A stretch of DNA of 64,000 nt from Polyporus tsugae (taxonomy: Eukaryota; Basidiomycota; Agaricomycetes; Polyporales; Polyporaceae), in the NCBI GenBank assembly GCA_024305745.1, contig JAHRBS010000002.1, positions 2,542,001 through 2,606,000 of the forward strand, given 5' to 3'. A program made the position numbers and the translations under genes. The notes below the pieces were generated by a model. The model was not told the origin of the DNA. It searched no databases and saw only the letters and a program-made list of their open reading frames with translations. This document shows positions 35,301 to 48,665 of this stretch, one piece after another; position 1 is the stretch's first letter; each line of letters opens with the position of its first letter.

Positions 35301-36154
35301 TATTTTCGGAGGTCGAGAGGCGGGCGAGTCGAGTGCGAGCTGCAAGGCATGTTCGTTTTTGGTACGTGCTGCACCGCAATTTACGCATCCGACATCCTTC
35401 CCATGCACCTCCCCTTTGATTTGTTCTGGCTACGGGAAGCCGCTGCGGCAGCACCGTGTGGATGGTGCTGCTATTGCGGATGTCCGGCGTCTTCGTTTGA
35501 GCGACGGGTATCCCGTCGTAGGCTCGTTCCCCTCTACCAACGTCCATCCCACGATACAAAGCCGCCATGACCGGTGCCTGCGTCTCATTTCGCGCGTTAG
35601 CCTGTCTCCGAGTCTCGCATCCTACCATCCTGGCTGGAGTGTTCCGGGCGTGCTGTTTGTGTGCGCAACTGACCCGTCTTTCTCTGACACGAATGCTCGC
35701 GCGTCTGGCAGTGGGTCTACGAGAGTGCGTGCCCGGCCGCGGCCGATTGAGTTGCTGGCAGAGTAGTCAAGCGGCGGGCTGTCTGGGTTGCGAGGACACC
35801 TTGCTCGCGTTCAAACGTTCATCCCGGACATGTCTACCCACTTTGATTTTCTGGACATTGTACTACTTTGTGTACCAGCAGATAAATGTCAGTGTTTGCT
35901 CTGGCACAGTGTTGTGACAGGCAAAAATGTATTGCATTGACATGGTATGTACACGGGGTCATGGAATCCCGGAATATGTCCCACAACACCTAGTGTGCCC
36001 CAAACACCATCCAAAGCGCTCAAACACCTGCAATACCATCCAAAGCACACAAGCATTCGCACCCGGGCAAAACACACACACCCAAGCGAGTGGCCGCACC
36101 CGCCAAGCCGCACCCTACCCTGCCGAGATAGCCACCGCCATGACGCCACCCGCT
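29340..36154. other. 6.8-kb GUP1 upstream DNA of unit 1, no gene recognised
   Basis: It begins with the presumed GUP1 promoter and leader; a doubled AGTACTTACT lies at 29547-29569, followed by C/T-rich DNA to about 29,870. Beyond this I found no family motifs on either strand. The longest open frames are 281 codons (33426-34271, opening with TTG) and 242 codons (35038-35766, opening with ATG); both have plain, Arg/Ser/Pro-rich shadow-like composition. Intron-like GTATGT...CAG words occur (for example 31167-31231), but the flanking frames do not join into a recognisable protein. Short similar blocks (ACGCGCCAGTTCTCCTTCCC near 30939 and 31339) suggest old internal duplication. The right end (35990-36150) is A/C-rich with a doubled ACCATCCAAAGC. 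I saw no long terminal repeats, transposase or reverse transcriptase. Confidence 0.6.
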
Positions 36155-36165
36155 GACATCCATGT

Positions 36166-39002
36166 TCAGCAACGGCGAGCAATGCCCTGCCGAGCTTCTT
36201 CCTCCCTGCCCAAAGGAAAATAGGGTCAATGACACACCCAGCACGGTAGTCGGCAATAGAACGCACCGATACTCAAACATGACCTGGATGGCCACAAATA
36301 TGCACGCACACGCCACCAGCAAGAACTGGATGCCTTGCCAGCTCCCCATGATCTGCTCTATCATGTACTTCACCCCGTCCGTGCCGATGACGAACCCGAC
36401 CAGATTTGCCGTCATCATCATCAAAGCGTTCAGCACTGCACCGACCGCGCCGACGTGCCTAAACCACGGTCTGTCTCCGTACTGACGTGGCATCGTCAGC
36501 GACGTAGCATAGCAACGGAACACCATCCCACGTACCTTCGAAGTCGGCACGAGGTACCGCGCCGTGACCTCGGGCAGAATGAACAGGCTCACGAGCCACC
36601 CCCACGCGAGCAGCCGGAACGACAGGTCGTGCCAGAGCGCGACGAACGTGAAGACGAGCACGGTCGTGTACACCAGGTTGCGCGTGCCGCCCAGCGGGAT
36701 GTAGATGTACCGCACGATCCACAGGTTGTACGAGCGGTGCCACGCGCGCCAGAACCCGAGCGGGGAGTAGTTGTTCGCCATGCACCGCACCATGTTCTCT
36801 GGGGGATCCATCCCGTCTGCAAGCGCCCACAGGCGGAAGAAGCGCCATGGGACGAGGAGCTGCGTTTGGAGACGTGGTGGTCATAATATTAAGGCTAGGG
36901 ATGAGGAAGACACAGCATACCTTGAGCCAGACGATGATGAGGTTCCAGAGGCCGACCATGGAGAGCTCAGCGGCGGAGTACCCGACCCAAGCTTTGCGGT
37001 CCTTGATAGCGACGACGTACATGAAGTGGAGGATCATTTCCAGCGTCATGATGCACACGGAGAAGCGGATGAGATAGTTTATGACGGTGCGCCGGGTGAT
37101 TGTCAATGGTATGCGCAACTACAGTGTCCAAGTCAGTAGTGGGACAAAACACGATTGGACGTGAACGTACCTGCCACATGAAGTCGTTGAATGTCATGAT
37201 AGGCCCTGCGATATACAGCGGCGGGTACAGTACGTACGCGATGTAGTTCAGATACGAGTACGTGTCCAGATTGTGGTTCACCCGCGGCCGGTGCTTGTCC
37301 GACAACGATGTCTAACATCACCAGTCAGCTCCTCGTCTCCCTCCGCCTGTAGAGCAGGTATGCCGACCTCAGGTAAGCCCACGCCCCTGCACGCCCAATA
37401 GAAGTCCATATTGAACGACACCAGCCGCAGCATCGTGATGTTGAAGCTGATGTACCATCGCGGATACATCCCTTGCCACACGTCCTACCACCCGTAGCTA
37501 GTCAGGTCAGCTACGCACGCGGGCACGCGGCACAGACGCACCAAGAACGCGAACAGCGGATGTAGCTGTTCGAACCTGTGGCCCCTGTTCTTCTCGTTCG
37601 CGTAGAGTACGAGCCCGTTGAAGACCCATGTCAGGACGGGGCCCGCCTTGGAGCTTTTGCAGGATTTTGCGATGGCGTAGTTGGCTGAGAGGATGGCGAA
37701 AACCTTGAGCACACTCGCGCCGTGCAGGCCGAAGAGCATCGCGGTGGAGAATACGACGAGGAAGGGGACGCGTTGAAGGTTCCCAGCTCTGGAAATGGGA
37801 GATGCCTTTCGTATGACGAGAGCGTAGAGCTGCTTCAGCCCGAAGAAGACGGCTGCGAGGACGGTAAGGGGGAGGAGGCCGTTTCGGAACGACCGGTATT
37901 GACTGTCGCTGTTGTCCTGCGAGGATTCGTCAATGGACCGAATTCAACACGAGGAGTTGGTAACGGAACAAGATAGGCTCAAAACCAGATGGCTGAGGAC
38001 ATGTACCAGAAAGGAGAACGAAAAGACGCAGAGAAGGCAGCGGAGATATCCAAAAAGTTCGGGGAACTTCGTATGCAGAGGGAGGACTGCTCCAATCAGA
38101 GTCCCTCCATCGACATCCGAGGCTTGTCGCGCGCAGGATCGCGATGCGCTGACTCCCCCTCAACCTCTTCGCAACGGACCCACATCAAGCCTCGACTAGA
38201 GTAGCATGCTCTTATCGTCCGGTAGCTCTCCAGATAGAAACCGCTCGACCTCGGTCTAGTATTCTGGACGAGATGGTGTTCGAAAGCATGCATATAAGCA
38301 TCTGGTGCTCGTGGCTTTCTCCTTCACGCATGCAGCCAGCTACTTAATGGGGAGAGGGGGCGCAAGCAACGCGTCAAGGGCGCAGGCAGTCTAAGCTTGA
38401 CGCTGATCTCCCGCGAGGACGTCACGGGAGAGACGGGGAGTCGACGCGTATCGTCGGGTCTTGAGCGAGAGGACTCATCTATGGACGAGAGCGGAAGCCG
38501 GACATCCACATTTACCACCTCCGCCGCTTTTCATGATCATGTTCCTCCCATTTCGACCTCATGGACGTGTCCCAAAACGTCTAGTTTCGAGACCGCGGAT
38601 AGGGAGGATGGACACTCACCACTCGCCGACCGAATAACCAACCAGGGGATAACGCACCCTCATAGTACGGATAATTAGGGTGTGATGCTACGAGCAAGGG
38701 TTCAATCCAAAAAATTTAATAGCAAAACACAAGTACTCACGCGAGCTGAGTCTATAGGGTATCCAAAACATGATGGGGAGCACGCACGCGAAGACAACAT
38801 AGTACACCATGAACTCCGGCGTCCTCCATCGTGGCGCGGGGTGCGTTTCGGCCTTAACTTGTGCACTGTATGCGGTGGGTATATGTACCGTCAGTCTGGT
38901 GATGCCTTTGGGTCTGTACGAGGACTCCGGCGGCGAGTCCAGCTCGAAAGCGGAGGTCTGGCGGAGGTCGGAGGGCATCTGGACCACGGCGTCGCCGAGC
39001 AT
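36166..39002 (-). CDS. GUP1: Gup1-type membrane-bound O-acyltransferase, copy 2
   Basis: Same nine-exon structure as copy 1, shifted by 9,663 bp; the frame is intact at 574 residues, and His 423 and His 459 are kept. Protein differences from copy 1: Val72 to Ala and Ile371 to Val. Other differences are silent (Asp22, Val7) or intronic. Its stop codon sits 11 bp inside the unit, so its 3' flank is the right end of unit 1 (A/C-rich DNA around 36000-36150) rather than the native flank used by copy 1. Promoter and leader lie to the right, inside unit 2, and are the same as for copy 1, so transcription could start normally but end differently. Confidence 0.95.
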
Positions 39003-42000
39003 GCGGGTGAGATTCTTCGAGTGTATTAGAGTGGATTGCGTAGCATCTGAAGAGCTCGTCGTGTGGGAGAAGGCAATGAGAGTGGGCAGGGGTTTGTTGC
39101 CAGCGGCTCGGGTTGGAAGTTGGGACGAAGCAGGTTGTAGGCGCCCATGGGCATGGACTGCATCAACGTTTGCATCAACTCGGACTTGACATCGACCGTC
39201 GTCCACAGTACTTACTAGTACTTACTGGTCACGTCGGGTCTCGATGGACGCCTCTTCGCTGCTTCCACCGCTCTCTCGACCTGCGATTAGGCGCCTTTCA
39301 ACGCATCCCATTGGCTCGCCCCGCCCTCTCCATGTCTTATTCCGGCCCGTCCTCGATCGCTCCCCGCCCGCTTTTCTCCCAAACCCACTCGGCTCGCCCG
39401 CTCGGTCGTCGACTCGCCTCCCCTCGATCCCGCGTCCTGCTTCCTCGTCCGCCCTCTCCTCTTCGCTGTCTCCCCTCTGCCGCTCTCGCCGACCAACAAC
39501 GTCGAGCACCTTCCCTTCCCCCATAGACAACCTCCCTACCAACAAGACAATCGCTCACGGCGCCTGCCCACGTGAGCACTGCGTCCCCCCGCCGCCTGAC
39601 CATCCTCACTCGCACTCGCCACAGCTTGCCGCGCGTACATCACGACGATCGGTGCCGACATCGACAGGTATCCAGGTTATAGAGCAAGGGCATGTGTCGC
39701 AACTTGCACGGCCCATTCCCTCACCGATGCTTTAAATACTTCTGTCGCCCGCGTCAAACTCCCCTCGCCTGCCGCAAGAAATCCAAGCCTCTCTCCGCAT
39801 CTTGGCCGTTACAGACTGCCGACAGCCACTCCACCATCACCCCGCCCGTCCAGGTTCCGCTCGGTCATCTGTCGGAAACCACACCCGTCGCATATCCGCG
39901 TATGAAACACTCTGTCCTCGCCTTTACCGACTGACGACCGTGGCGAGCCATGCCGTCGTTCGATCCCTGTCGCCCTCAAACCATCTGGCCTCCGACATCC
40001 CAATCCATCCTCTCACTGTGGTCCCGAGGCCGGGTTCACGCTCTCCATGTGTTAGAGGACACCGACGTTGTGTTGGTTACGCTGCTGACCGCGTGTTGTC
40101 GTCGTCGGTGGGACAGTGCCTGCGTATCGGTACTTCTTGGTGAAACCCGTCGGGGTGGTGCCCAGCCATCAGAACGGTAAGCCGCATTACGCCGCTAAAT
40201 ATTCTATGCGTTGAGACGGGTCCTGTGGCCGTCCTCCAGGCGGCACAATGCTCATTCGATCGCGGCAAATCTGCCATCAATATTGTCGCTGGAGACGACG
40301 AAACCGCCACGCTTTGTGTGGGTCTTCACAGAGCCCGACGCATAGGACGCGCAACCCGCCGAAGGCCGCGTTCAAGGGCAACAGCAAGTGACGCAGAGCT
40401 ACACCAATCCGAGGCCGACAACACCATGTTCACGAACGGCGACGGGGGGCCAAACGAAGCCGTGTGCCCGCCCCGGTATGCTCTGCATCCAGCGCACACC
40501 GGTTGCCCGTCCGGCCTCGGAGGTTCAAGTCATCCCACGGCGGGTTTTCTCCAGTGTGCCAGTTCAGACTCCCGCCCGATCGCGTCTCAATCGATGCCCA
40601 ACGCGCCAGTTCTCCTTCCCTCATCCTACGAGCCGTACCAGCGCTGCCCTCAAACTACTAGTCGTCGCCGCTCTCCAATTGCGTCCCGACATCCCCAGGC
40701 TCTCCTGTCCCACCGTTCGTAGCATGGCCAGAGTTACCGCCGGCTCGACGAGCAGAACACCCGGTCGTTCGTGACCCGAGCCCCCATTGAGTGTTCGCTG
40801 GGAATTCCAATTGATCGGACTGGGTTCCGGTATGTTTTTATCCGCTTTACGGTCGCGGAAAACACGACACTGATGACATGCACAATGACTACAGTCGTCC
40901 CGGAAGCCGCCCCATCCACACCGACAATCACCCCTCCTGCAGGCGACTTCAGACCTTCACCCGCCGGCCGTCCAATTGTGCCTCGCCGGTCGACCCTCAC
41001 GCGCCAGTTCTCCTTCCCACATTCCGCCAATCGCGCAGCTGTGAACATCGCATCGCACCCCCGACGCGGACGCGATGCACGCTCTCCGAGTGCTGCGCGC
41101 CGCCGGGCAGAGACGAGGTATGTAATACACGGCGGCCTTGTATGTCGTTCCTGGGCTAATTTACGCTGGCGAAGGCATCGCCTCTGTAGCGAATGGCATG
41201 GCGGCGACGTCTAAGAACACGGACGCGCGAATCGACAAGAACGTGGCCTCTCGGCGGTCCTCGCCTCCCAACGCGGAACAGCGATGCTCGGACTGCCCGT
41301 CGTCGCACCGCATTCGGGTGCCGTACCCGCCACCCTCGACGCCGGGGTTGTTTTGGAGGAGACCGAGAGGTCGGTTTGTTGGTCAGACTACTGGTCGGGG
41401 GAAGACCGGTTGGGTCACTGACAGCACCTTGGTGCATATTCGGCACTCCTTGGCGAAGCACGTCGCGGTGCCGCCAAGCTGTCAAAACGGTGTTTGGAAC
41501 GGTGAGCCGCGATCTGCCGCCAAACGGTCTGTGGTGTTGACGACGGGCCAGGTGAATGCAGCGGTGTCGCGGAGGTATCCGCCACTCCGACGGCGCGCGC
41601 ATCATCCTCGATAATTGGCGTGGTGGATGTGCCGCATTGCTCCACCGACTGTACTGATACCTCTTACTTTTCAGGGTCGTTCGCCCTCGGACGTGATCTT
41701 GGCACGGCCGAGGCGTCGCGAAGGTCGTCAAGGGCGTTATCCGACTCGTGTCCCTGGGGCACAAAATGAGTTATGATTGTCGAGGACGGCGGCCTACCGC
41801 TCGCCTGCTGAGTGCCAGGCTAACATATTCACCACCAGGGTGCATTGCGTCCGGATGCGAGGATTGCGCGAGCGGAAGCTAGGGTTTGGCCTGGGAGCAA
41901 CGCTGTCATGTACGTCTTAAAATTGCACATGTGTCACATTGCCCTCAAAGGTCGCCTGCAGGCGTCGCATATGGCATGGATGCCGACGTTGCGGTACAGA

Positions 42001-45000
42001 GTTCGCACCGGAGGGGGACACGGACGAGGGCAGGATGGCTAAGGTATTCGATTCATGTATACTACCTTCGCACGGCACGAATAGAATATTTTCTCCCTTC
42101 CTCTTGTTGCCGGTGTGCCTTCAATCGTGGGATTGTCAAGCATGGTCCCCCGGCGCCGGGAGCGCGATGCCCCCGCAAGACGGCCCGCGATTAACTCTGG
42201 CCACCGCAATAAACGGCGATGCACGAACTTCGGGGCCCTGTCGGAGCCTGTGAAACCAGCTGGTCGACCCCTCTGCTCTCGTCGTTAGCCGTACGGCCAA
42301 CGACGTGGCCGGCGTTCCACCAATGGTTGCGGGAGGAGATTGAGTTTCAAGGAAATCAATGCTCGAAAGCGAGGCGGTCGGAAGAACTTGCCTTGTGCCG
42401 GAACTAGACGACTGAAAACAGGATTGAACCGTCGACTTATCCGCCGCTTGCGGCCATCCCTCCGAGATCGCGCATGCGTGTCTCGGGTGTGGACGCCGGT
42501 GTTTCTGAATATGGACCGATGTACATATTCCAATTGCTTCGCTTTCGGTGATTTTTCCGAGTCCTGCCCGTCGCTGACGTCCTTCGAAAGAAATCAAGTT
42601 CGGAAAAGGATCTGATGGTACGTACCGGTCGACACACGATGCATCCTGCGACAAGCAAACTCTCAGAAATGTATTCGCGGCGAACCCGGACTCGGTATGC
42701 TGATGGGATACAAAACAACTGCGAGGCTCAGCGCTGCAGAAGTATATACTTACACGGCCTCGGCTACACCGTACACTGCGCAACGCGGAACGTGGCACAT
42801 TAGTTAGTTTTCTGTGTCAGCAACAATCGCGAACCCGGACCCGAACATCCTAAGCGCGAAACGTCTTTGTAGCCTACGGCTTGGCAGTTACCGTGGTTGC
42901 CGCCACCTAGAAAAATCCAGACTCTGCTGGAAATTAATGCATAGACGAGGTTCTGGGGAATTTCTGTTGCGAAAGGCAAAGGAAATGCACCATCCCTAGT
43001 GCGCAGCTCCTCTAGCCCCGTCCTCAATTTAAAACAAGGGCGGCCGGCGCAGAGCGGCGCAGAAAAATAAATTCAAATACACCACACATTGGGGCCCTCG
43101 TCCGCCGCGATAGATCCTAAGCCCCACCATAATCTCAAAAGCTCGAGCGGCCGCGGCCGGACCGTAGGGACAAGTGCAATTCGTCCCGAAGCGAACTCTG
43201 TGGTGCATTTGATGGACAGCTCGGTGAGTGCAGCCGGTCTTGGCAATGTCAATACTCAGACTGGTAGCGGCGATGCAAATATATGGTACGCATCTGTACG
43301 CGGGGAGAGTGGTCTGCGACTACGGGCTACGGGTACAAATGCAATGCAACGACAACCCCGGCTGGCATCCCCTTCAGGGATCTCAACCGCATCCCGGGTG
43401 CTTTCAAACGGCCCTAGACCCCCTCGTTCCGATTCGTCAAAGCGACCCAGGAACAAAATGCAACGCTCGGCTCGACTCCGGTTGCTGATCCCGAACGCGG
43501 CACAACGCGCTGCTGCCATCTCTCGTGCAGCGGCTAAGAAGCTCGTCCATCATATGACCGATATGGCGTCGCACTTCCAACTCACCATGCCGCCAAGCCC
43601 ACAAATCATGGGCGTCATACTCCACGCTGCCACGATGCGCTCTCACTTCACGTTGACGTTCTCAGTCCTGGCGAAGGGCACACAGAACGCAACGGGCGTG
43701 CCTGACACATCTGTTGTGCGTCCACCGGAACGGTCGCAGCGCAGCGATATTAACAAGGGCCGGAAGAGATCGGGAGTCGTGAACCCTGAGGGCTGCAAGC
43801 TCCGTCACCCGAAAACGCGGCCCATGTGTAGTCGAAGCGGAGAGGACCGCAACGGACGGGGTACCCAAAGCCAATGGATTGTGTGCTTACCAACGAAATT
43901 CTGGGGGATTGTACGAAGGTACGGAGGGAGGTGAGCGGGTCACGCAGCCCGTGTCGCGAGTTGGAGGCAGCCTGAGGCTGGTCAGACGGCTAAGAGGACC
44001 TCGAGTCCACTCGACGACTGGGAGGCGATTGGGCGGTCTAACCCGTATTTGATGTCCACCCACATTTTGTGGGCCTTCGTAGCAGACGTTGTTACTCTAG
44101 AAAGGCGGTGAAAATTTGAGGGCGGGGGGAGGTGGTGGTTCGAGTCGAAGCGGGCGCCGGCGGTGGCTGTCCACAGTGTGCCATTCACATCACAGGCGCC
44201 TGCCGAGGCTCATTCTTTCCTCCATACAGTACTCCCACCATCTTGCACCCGCCGTCTGCTCGAATGGAATATTGTTTCAGGAATCACCATGAAGTCACTG
44301 TGACACCAGCCTCGGTTGTTCTTACATCCTGCTCTCCGCAGCCATTCGCCGTTCTCGACACTGGGAGACCCGGTCGTTCTTCAAGAGCTTCTGTCGCCAG
44401 CCCCGTTCTCTCCGCTCCTTGGAATGCCACTTTGAGTAGTAGCACGCTATGTGAGTAATACCCAAGCTGCTCAAGGACAGATCCCTCCCCACACTTGTTT
44501 CCTACCGCTCGGAAACCGGTGTTCCCCTATCGCTGAACGGCTCGCTTGCTGTCTGGGAAATGATGGGGTCCATGCTATTCTATACATATAGTGCTTGGCG
44601 GTCCCCGCAATGCCGGTGTTTCGGCGTGGCGCTTGGCGAGTCATCACACCTCCCGGATGTCCGAGGTTAATGCTGACGCGCTGTTTGTGCATGCTTGTAG
44701 ATGATGGGCGAACCCTCAGTCTCGGCGACTGTCCCGAACGTGGGTCATAAGTTGCGACCGGTACGTGAACAGGTGGTTTTTCCTCCCCGTCTCTCATCGT
44801 GCCATTCGCAGTGCGGCGACGAGCTCGCCTCTCGCCTGGCTGTCCACGCCGGGGTCGGCTGGAATCACCGTCATTCGACTCTGAACGCGCTCACCTCAAT
44901 GATAGCTCTCTTCGACCGCGACAGACCGCAAGTCGCACCACTGGCGGCGCGCACCCTGTACAATATTTTCGGAGGTCGAGAGGCGGGCGAGTCGAGTGCG

Positions 45001-45817
45001 AGCTGCAAGGCATGTTCGTTTTTGGTACGTGCTGCACCGCAATTTACGCATCCGACATCCTTCCCATGCACCTCCCCTTTGATTTGTTCTGGCTACGGGA
45101 AGCCGCTGCGGCAGCACCGTGTGGATGGTGCTGCTATTGCGGATGTCCGGCGTCTTCGTTTGAGCGACGGGTATCCCGTCGTAGGCTCGTTCCCCTCTAC
45201 CAACGTCCATCCCACGATACAAAGCCGCCATGACCGGTGCCTGCGTCTCATTTCGCGCGTTAGCCTGTCTCCGAGTCTCGCATCCTACCATCCTGGCTGG
45301 AGTGTTCCGGGCGTGCTGTTTGTGTGCGCAACTGACCCGTCTTTCTCTGACACGAATGCTCGCGCGTCTGGCAGTGGGTCTACGAGAGTGCGTGCCCGGC
45401 CGCGGCCGATTGAGTTGCTGGCAGAGTAGTCAAGCGGCGGGCTGTCTGGGTTGCGAGGACACCTTGCTCGCGTTCAAACGTTCATCCCGGACATGTCTAC
45501 CCACTTTGATTTTCTGGACATTGTACTACTTTGTGTACCAGCAGATAAATGTCAGTGTTTGCTCTGGCACAGTGTTGTGACAGGCAAAAATGTATTGCAT
45601 TGACATGGTATGTACACGGGGTCATGGAATCCCGGAATATGTCCCACAACACCTAGTGTGCCCCAAACACCATCCAAAGCGCTCAAACACCTGCAATACC
45701 ATCCAAAGCACACAAGCATTCGCACCCGGGCAAAACACACACACCCAAGCGAGTGGCCGCACCCGCCAAGCCGCACCCTACCCTGCCGAGATAGCCACCG
45801 CCATGACGCCACCCGCT
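39003..45817. other. 6.8-kb GUP1 upstream DNA of unit 2
   Basis: Appears base-for-base the same as the non-GUP1 part of unit 1, apart from two changes in its GUP1 neighbour. No gene recognised; the long frames at 43089-43934 and 44701-45429 match those of unit 1. Confidence 0.6.
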
Positions 45818-45828
45818 GACATCCATGT

Positions 45829-48665
45829 TCAGCAACGGCGAGCAATGCCCTGCCGAGCTTCTTCCTCCCTGCCCAAAGGAAAATAGGGTCAATCACACAC
45901 CCAGCACGGTAGTCGGCAATAGAACGCACCGATACTCAAACATGACCTGGATGGCCACAAATATGCACGCACACGCCACCAGCAAGAACTGGATGCCTTG
46001 CCAGCTCCCCATGATCTGCTCTATCATGTACTTCACCCCGTCCGTGCCGATGACGAACCCGACCAGATTTGCCGTCATCATCATCAAAGCGTTCAGCACT
46101 GCACCGACCGCGCCGACGTGCCTAAACCACGGTCTGTCTCCGTACTGACGTGGCATCGTCAGCGACGTAGCATAGCAACGGAACACCATCCCACGTACCT
46201 TCGAAGTCGGCACGAGGTACCGCGCCGTGACCTCGGGCAGAATGAACAGGCTCACGAGCCACCCCCACGCGAGCAGCCGGAACGACAGGTCGTGCCAGAG
46301 CGCGACGAACGTGAAGACGAGCACGGTCGTGTACACCAGGTTGCGCGTGCCGCCCAGCGGGATGTAGATGTACCGCACGATCCACAGGTTGTACGAGCGG
46401 TGCCACGCGCGCCAGAACCCGAGCGGGGAGTAGTTGTTCGCCATGCACCGCACCATGTTCTCTGGGGGATCCATCCCGTCTGCAAGGGCCCACAGGCGGA
46501 AGAAGCGCCATGGGACGAGGAGCTGCGTTTGGAGACGTGGTGGTCATAATATTAAGGCTAGGGATGAGGAAGACACAGCATACCTTGAGCCAGACGATGA
46601 TGAGGTTCCAGAGGCCGACCATGGAGAGCTCAGCGGCGGAGTACCCGACCCAAGCTTTGCGGTCCTTGATAGCGACGACGTACATGAAGTGGAGGATCAT
46701 TTCCAGCGTCATGATGCACACGGAGAAGCGGATGAGATAGTTTATGACGGTGCGCCGGGTGATTGTCAATGGTATGCGCAACTACAGTGTCCAAGTCAGT
46801 AGTGGGACAAAACACGATTGGACGTGAACGTACCTGCCACATGAAGTCGTTGAATGTCATGATAGGCCCTGCGATATACAGCGGCGGGTACAGTACGTAC
46901 GCGATGTAGTTCAGATACGAGTACGTGTCCAGATTGTGGTTCACCCGCGGCCGGTGCTTGTCCGACAACGATGTCTAACATCACCAGTCAGCTCCTCGTC
47001 TCCCTCCGCCTGTAGAGCAGGTATGCCGACCTCAGGTAAGCCCACGCCCCTGCACGCCCAATAGAAGTCCATATTGAACGACACCAGCCGCAGCATCGTG
47101 ATGTTGAAGCTGATGTACCATCGCGGATACATCCCTTGCCACACGTCCTACCACCCGTAGCTAGTCAGGTCAGCTACGCACGCGGGCACGCGGCACAGAC
47201 GCACCAAGAACGCGAACAGCGGATGTAGCTGTTCGAACCTGTGGCCCCTGTTCTTCTCGTTCGCGTAGAGTACGAGCCCGTTGAAGACCCATGTCAGGAC
47301 GGGGCCCGCCTTGGAGCTTTTGCAGGATTTTGCGATGGCGTAGTTGGCTGAGAGGATGGCGAAAACCTTGAGCACACTCGCGCCGTGCAGGCCGAAGAGC
47401 ATCGCGGTGGAGAATACGACGAGGAAGGGGACGCGTTGAAGGTTCCCAGCTCTGGAAATGGGAGATGCCTTTCGTATGACGAGAGCGTAGAGCTGCTTCA
47501 GCCCGAAGAAGACGGCTGCGAGGACGGTAAGGGGGAGGAGGCCGTTTCGGAACGACCGGTATTGACTGTCGCTGTTGTCCTGCGAGGATTCGTCAATGGA
47601 CCGAATTCAACACGAGGAGTTGGTAACGGAACAAGATAGGCTCAAAACCAGATGGCTGAGGACATGTACCAGAAAGGAGAACGAAAAGACGCAGAGAAGG
47701 CAGCGGAGATATCCAAAAAGTTCGGGGAACTTCGTATGCAGAGGGAGGACTGCTCCAATCAGAGTCCCTCCATCGACATCCGAGGCTTGTCGCGCGCAGG
47801 ATCGCGATGCGCTGACTCCCCCTCAACCTCTTCGCAACGGACCCACATCAAGCCTCGACTAGAGTAGCATGCTCTTATCGTCCGGTAGCTCTCCAGATAG
47901 AAACCGCTCGACCTCGGTCTAGTATTCTGGACGAGATGGTGTTCGAAAGCATGCATATAAGCATCTGGTGCTCGTGGCTTTCTCCTTCACGCATGCAGCC
48001 AGCTACTTAATGGGGAGAGGGGGCGCAAGCAACGCGTCAAGGGCGCAGGCAGTCTAAGCTTGACGCTGATCTCCCGCGAGGACGTCACGGGAGAGACGGG
48101 GAGTCGACGCGTATCGTCGGGTCTTGAGCGAGAGGACTCATCTATGGACGAGAGCGGAAGCCGGACATCCACATTTACCACCTCCGCCGCTTTTCATGAT
48201 CATGTTCCTCCCATTTCGACCTCATGGACGTGTCCCAAAACGTCTAGTTTCGAGACCGCGGATAGGGAGGATGGACACTCACCACTCGCCGACCGAATAA
48301 CCAACCAGGGGATAACGCACCCTCATAGTACGGATAATTAGGGTGTGATGCTACGAGCAAGGGTTCAATCCAAAAAATTTAATAGCAAAACACAAGTACT
48401 CACGCGAGCTGAGTCTATAGGGTATCCAAAACATGATGGGGAGCACGCACGCGAAGACAACATAGTACACCATGAACTCCGGCGTCCTCCATCGTGGCGC
48501 GGGGTGCGTTTCGGCCTTAACTTGTGCACTGTATGCGGTGGGTATATGTACCGTCAGTCTGGTGATGCCTTTGGGTCTGTACGAGGACTCCGGCGGCGAG
48601 TCCAGCTCGAAAGCGGAGGTCTGGCGGAGGTCGGAGGGCATCTGGACCACGGCGTCGCCGAGCAT
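45829..48665 (-). CDS. GUP1: Gup1-type membrane-bound O-acyltransferase, copy 3
   Basis: Intact nine-exon gene; the protein should equal that of copy 2 (Ala72, Val371). The change at 45894 lies inside the last intron, well away from its ends, and that at 46487 converts one Ala codon to another. The 3' flank is the right end of unit 2. Confidence 0.95.

Larger units (their letters stand above)
26492..36154. repeat. Tandem unit 1 (9,663 bp)
   Basis: First full copy of a directly repeated unit. The left edge is set by comparison: from GACATCCATG at 26492 onward the sequence matches 36155 onward, while the bases before it differ. Corresponding features are exactly 9,663 bp apart in all copies. 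It contains GUP1 copy 1 (26503-29339) and about 6.8 kb of other DNA. It differs from unit 2 at eight sites that I could see, all between 27,293 and 29,322. Confidence 0.95.
36155..45817. repeat. Tandem unit 2 (9,663 bp)
   Basis: Second full copy. Its junction with unit 1 is at 36154/36155. It carries the copy 2-4 form at the eight sites that distinguish unit 1, but shares with unit 1 the bases at 36231 (G) and 36824 (C), which are changed in units 3 and 4. The 6.8-kb non-GUP1 part appears identical to unit 1. Confidence 0.95.

Noticed and set aside
35038..35766. 242-codon ATG frame on the plus strand, repeated in each unit
   Set aside because: No family resemblance and no supporting splice or promoter context. 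Two other overlapping frames of similar quality exist at the same place.
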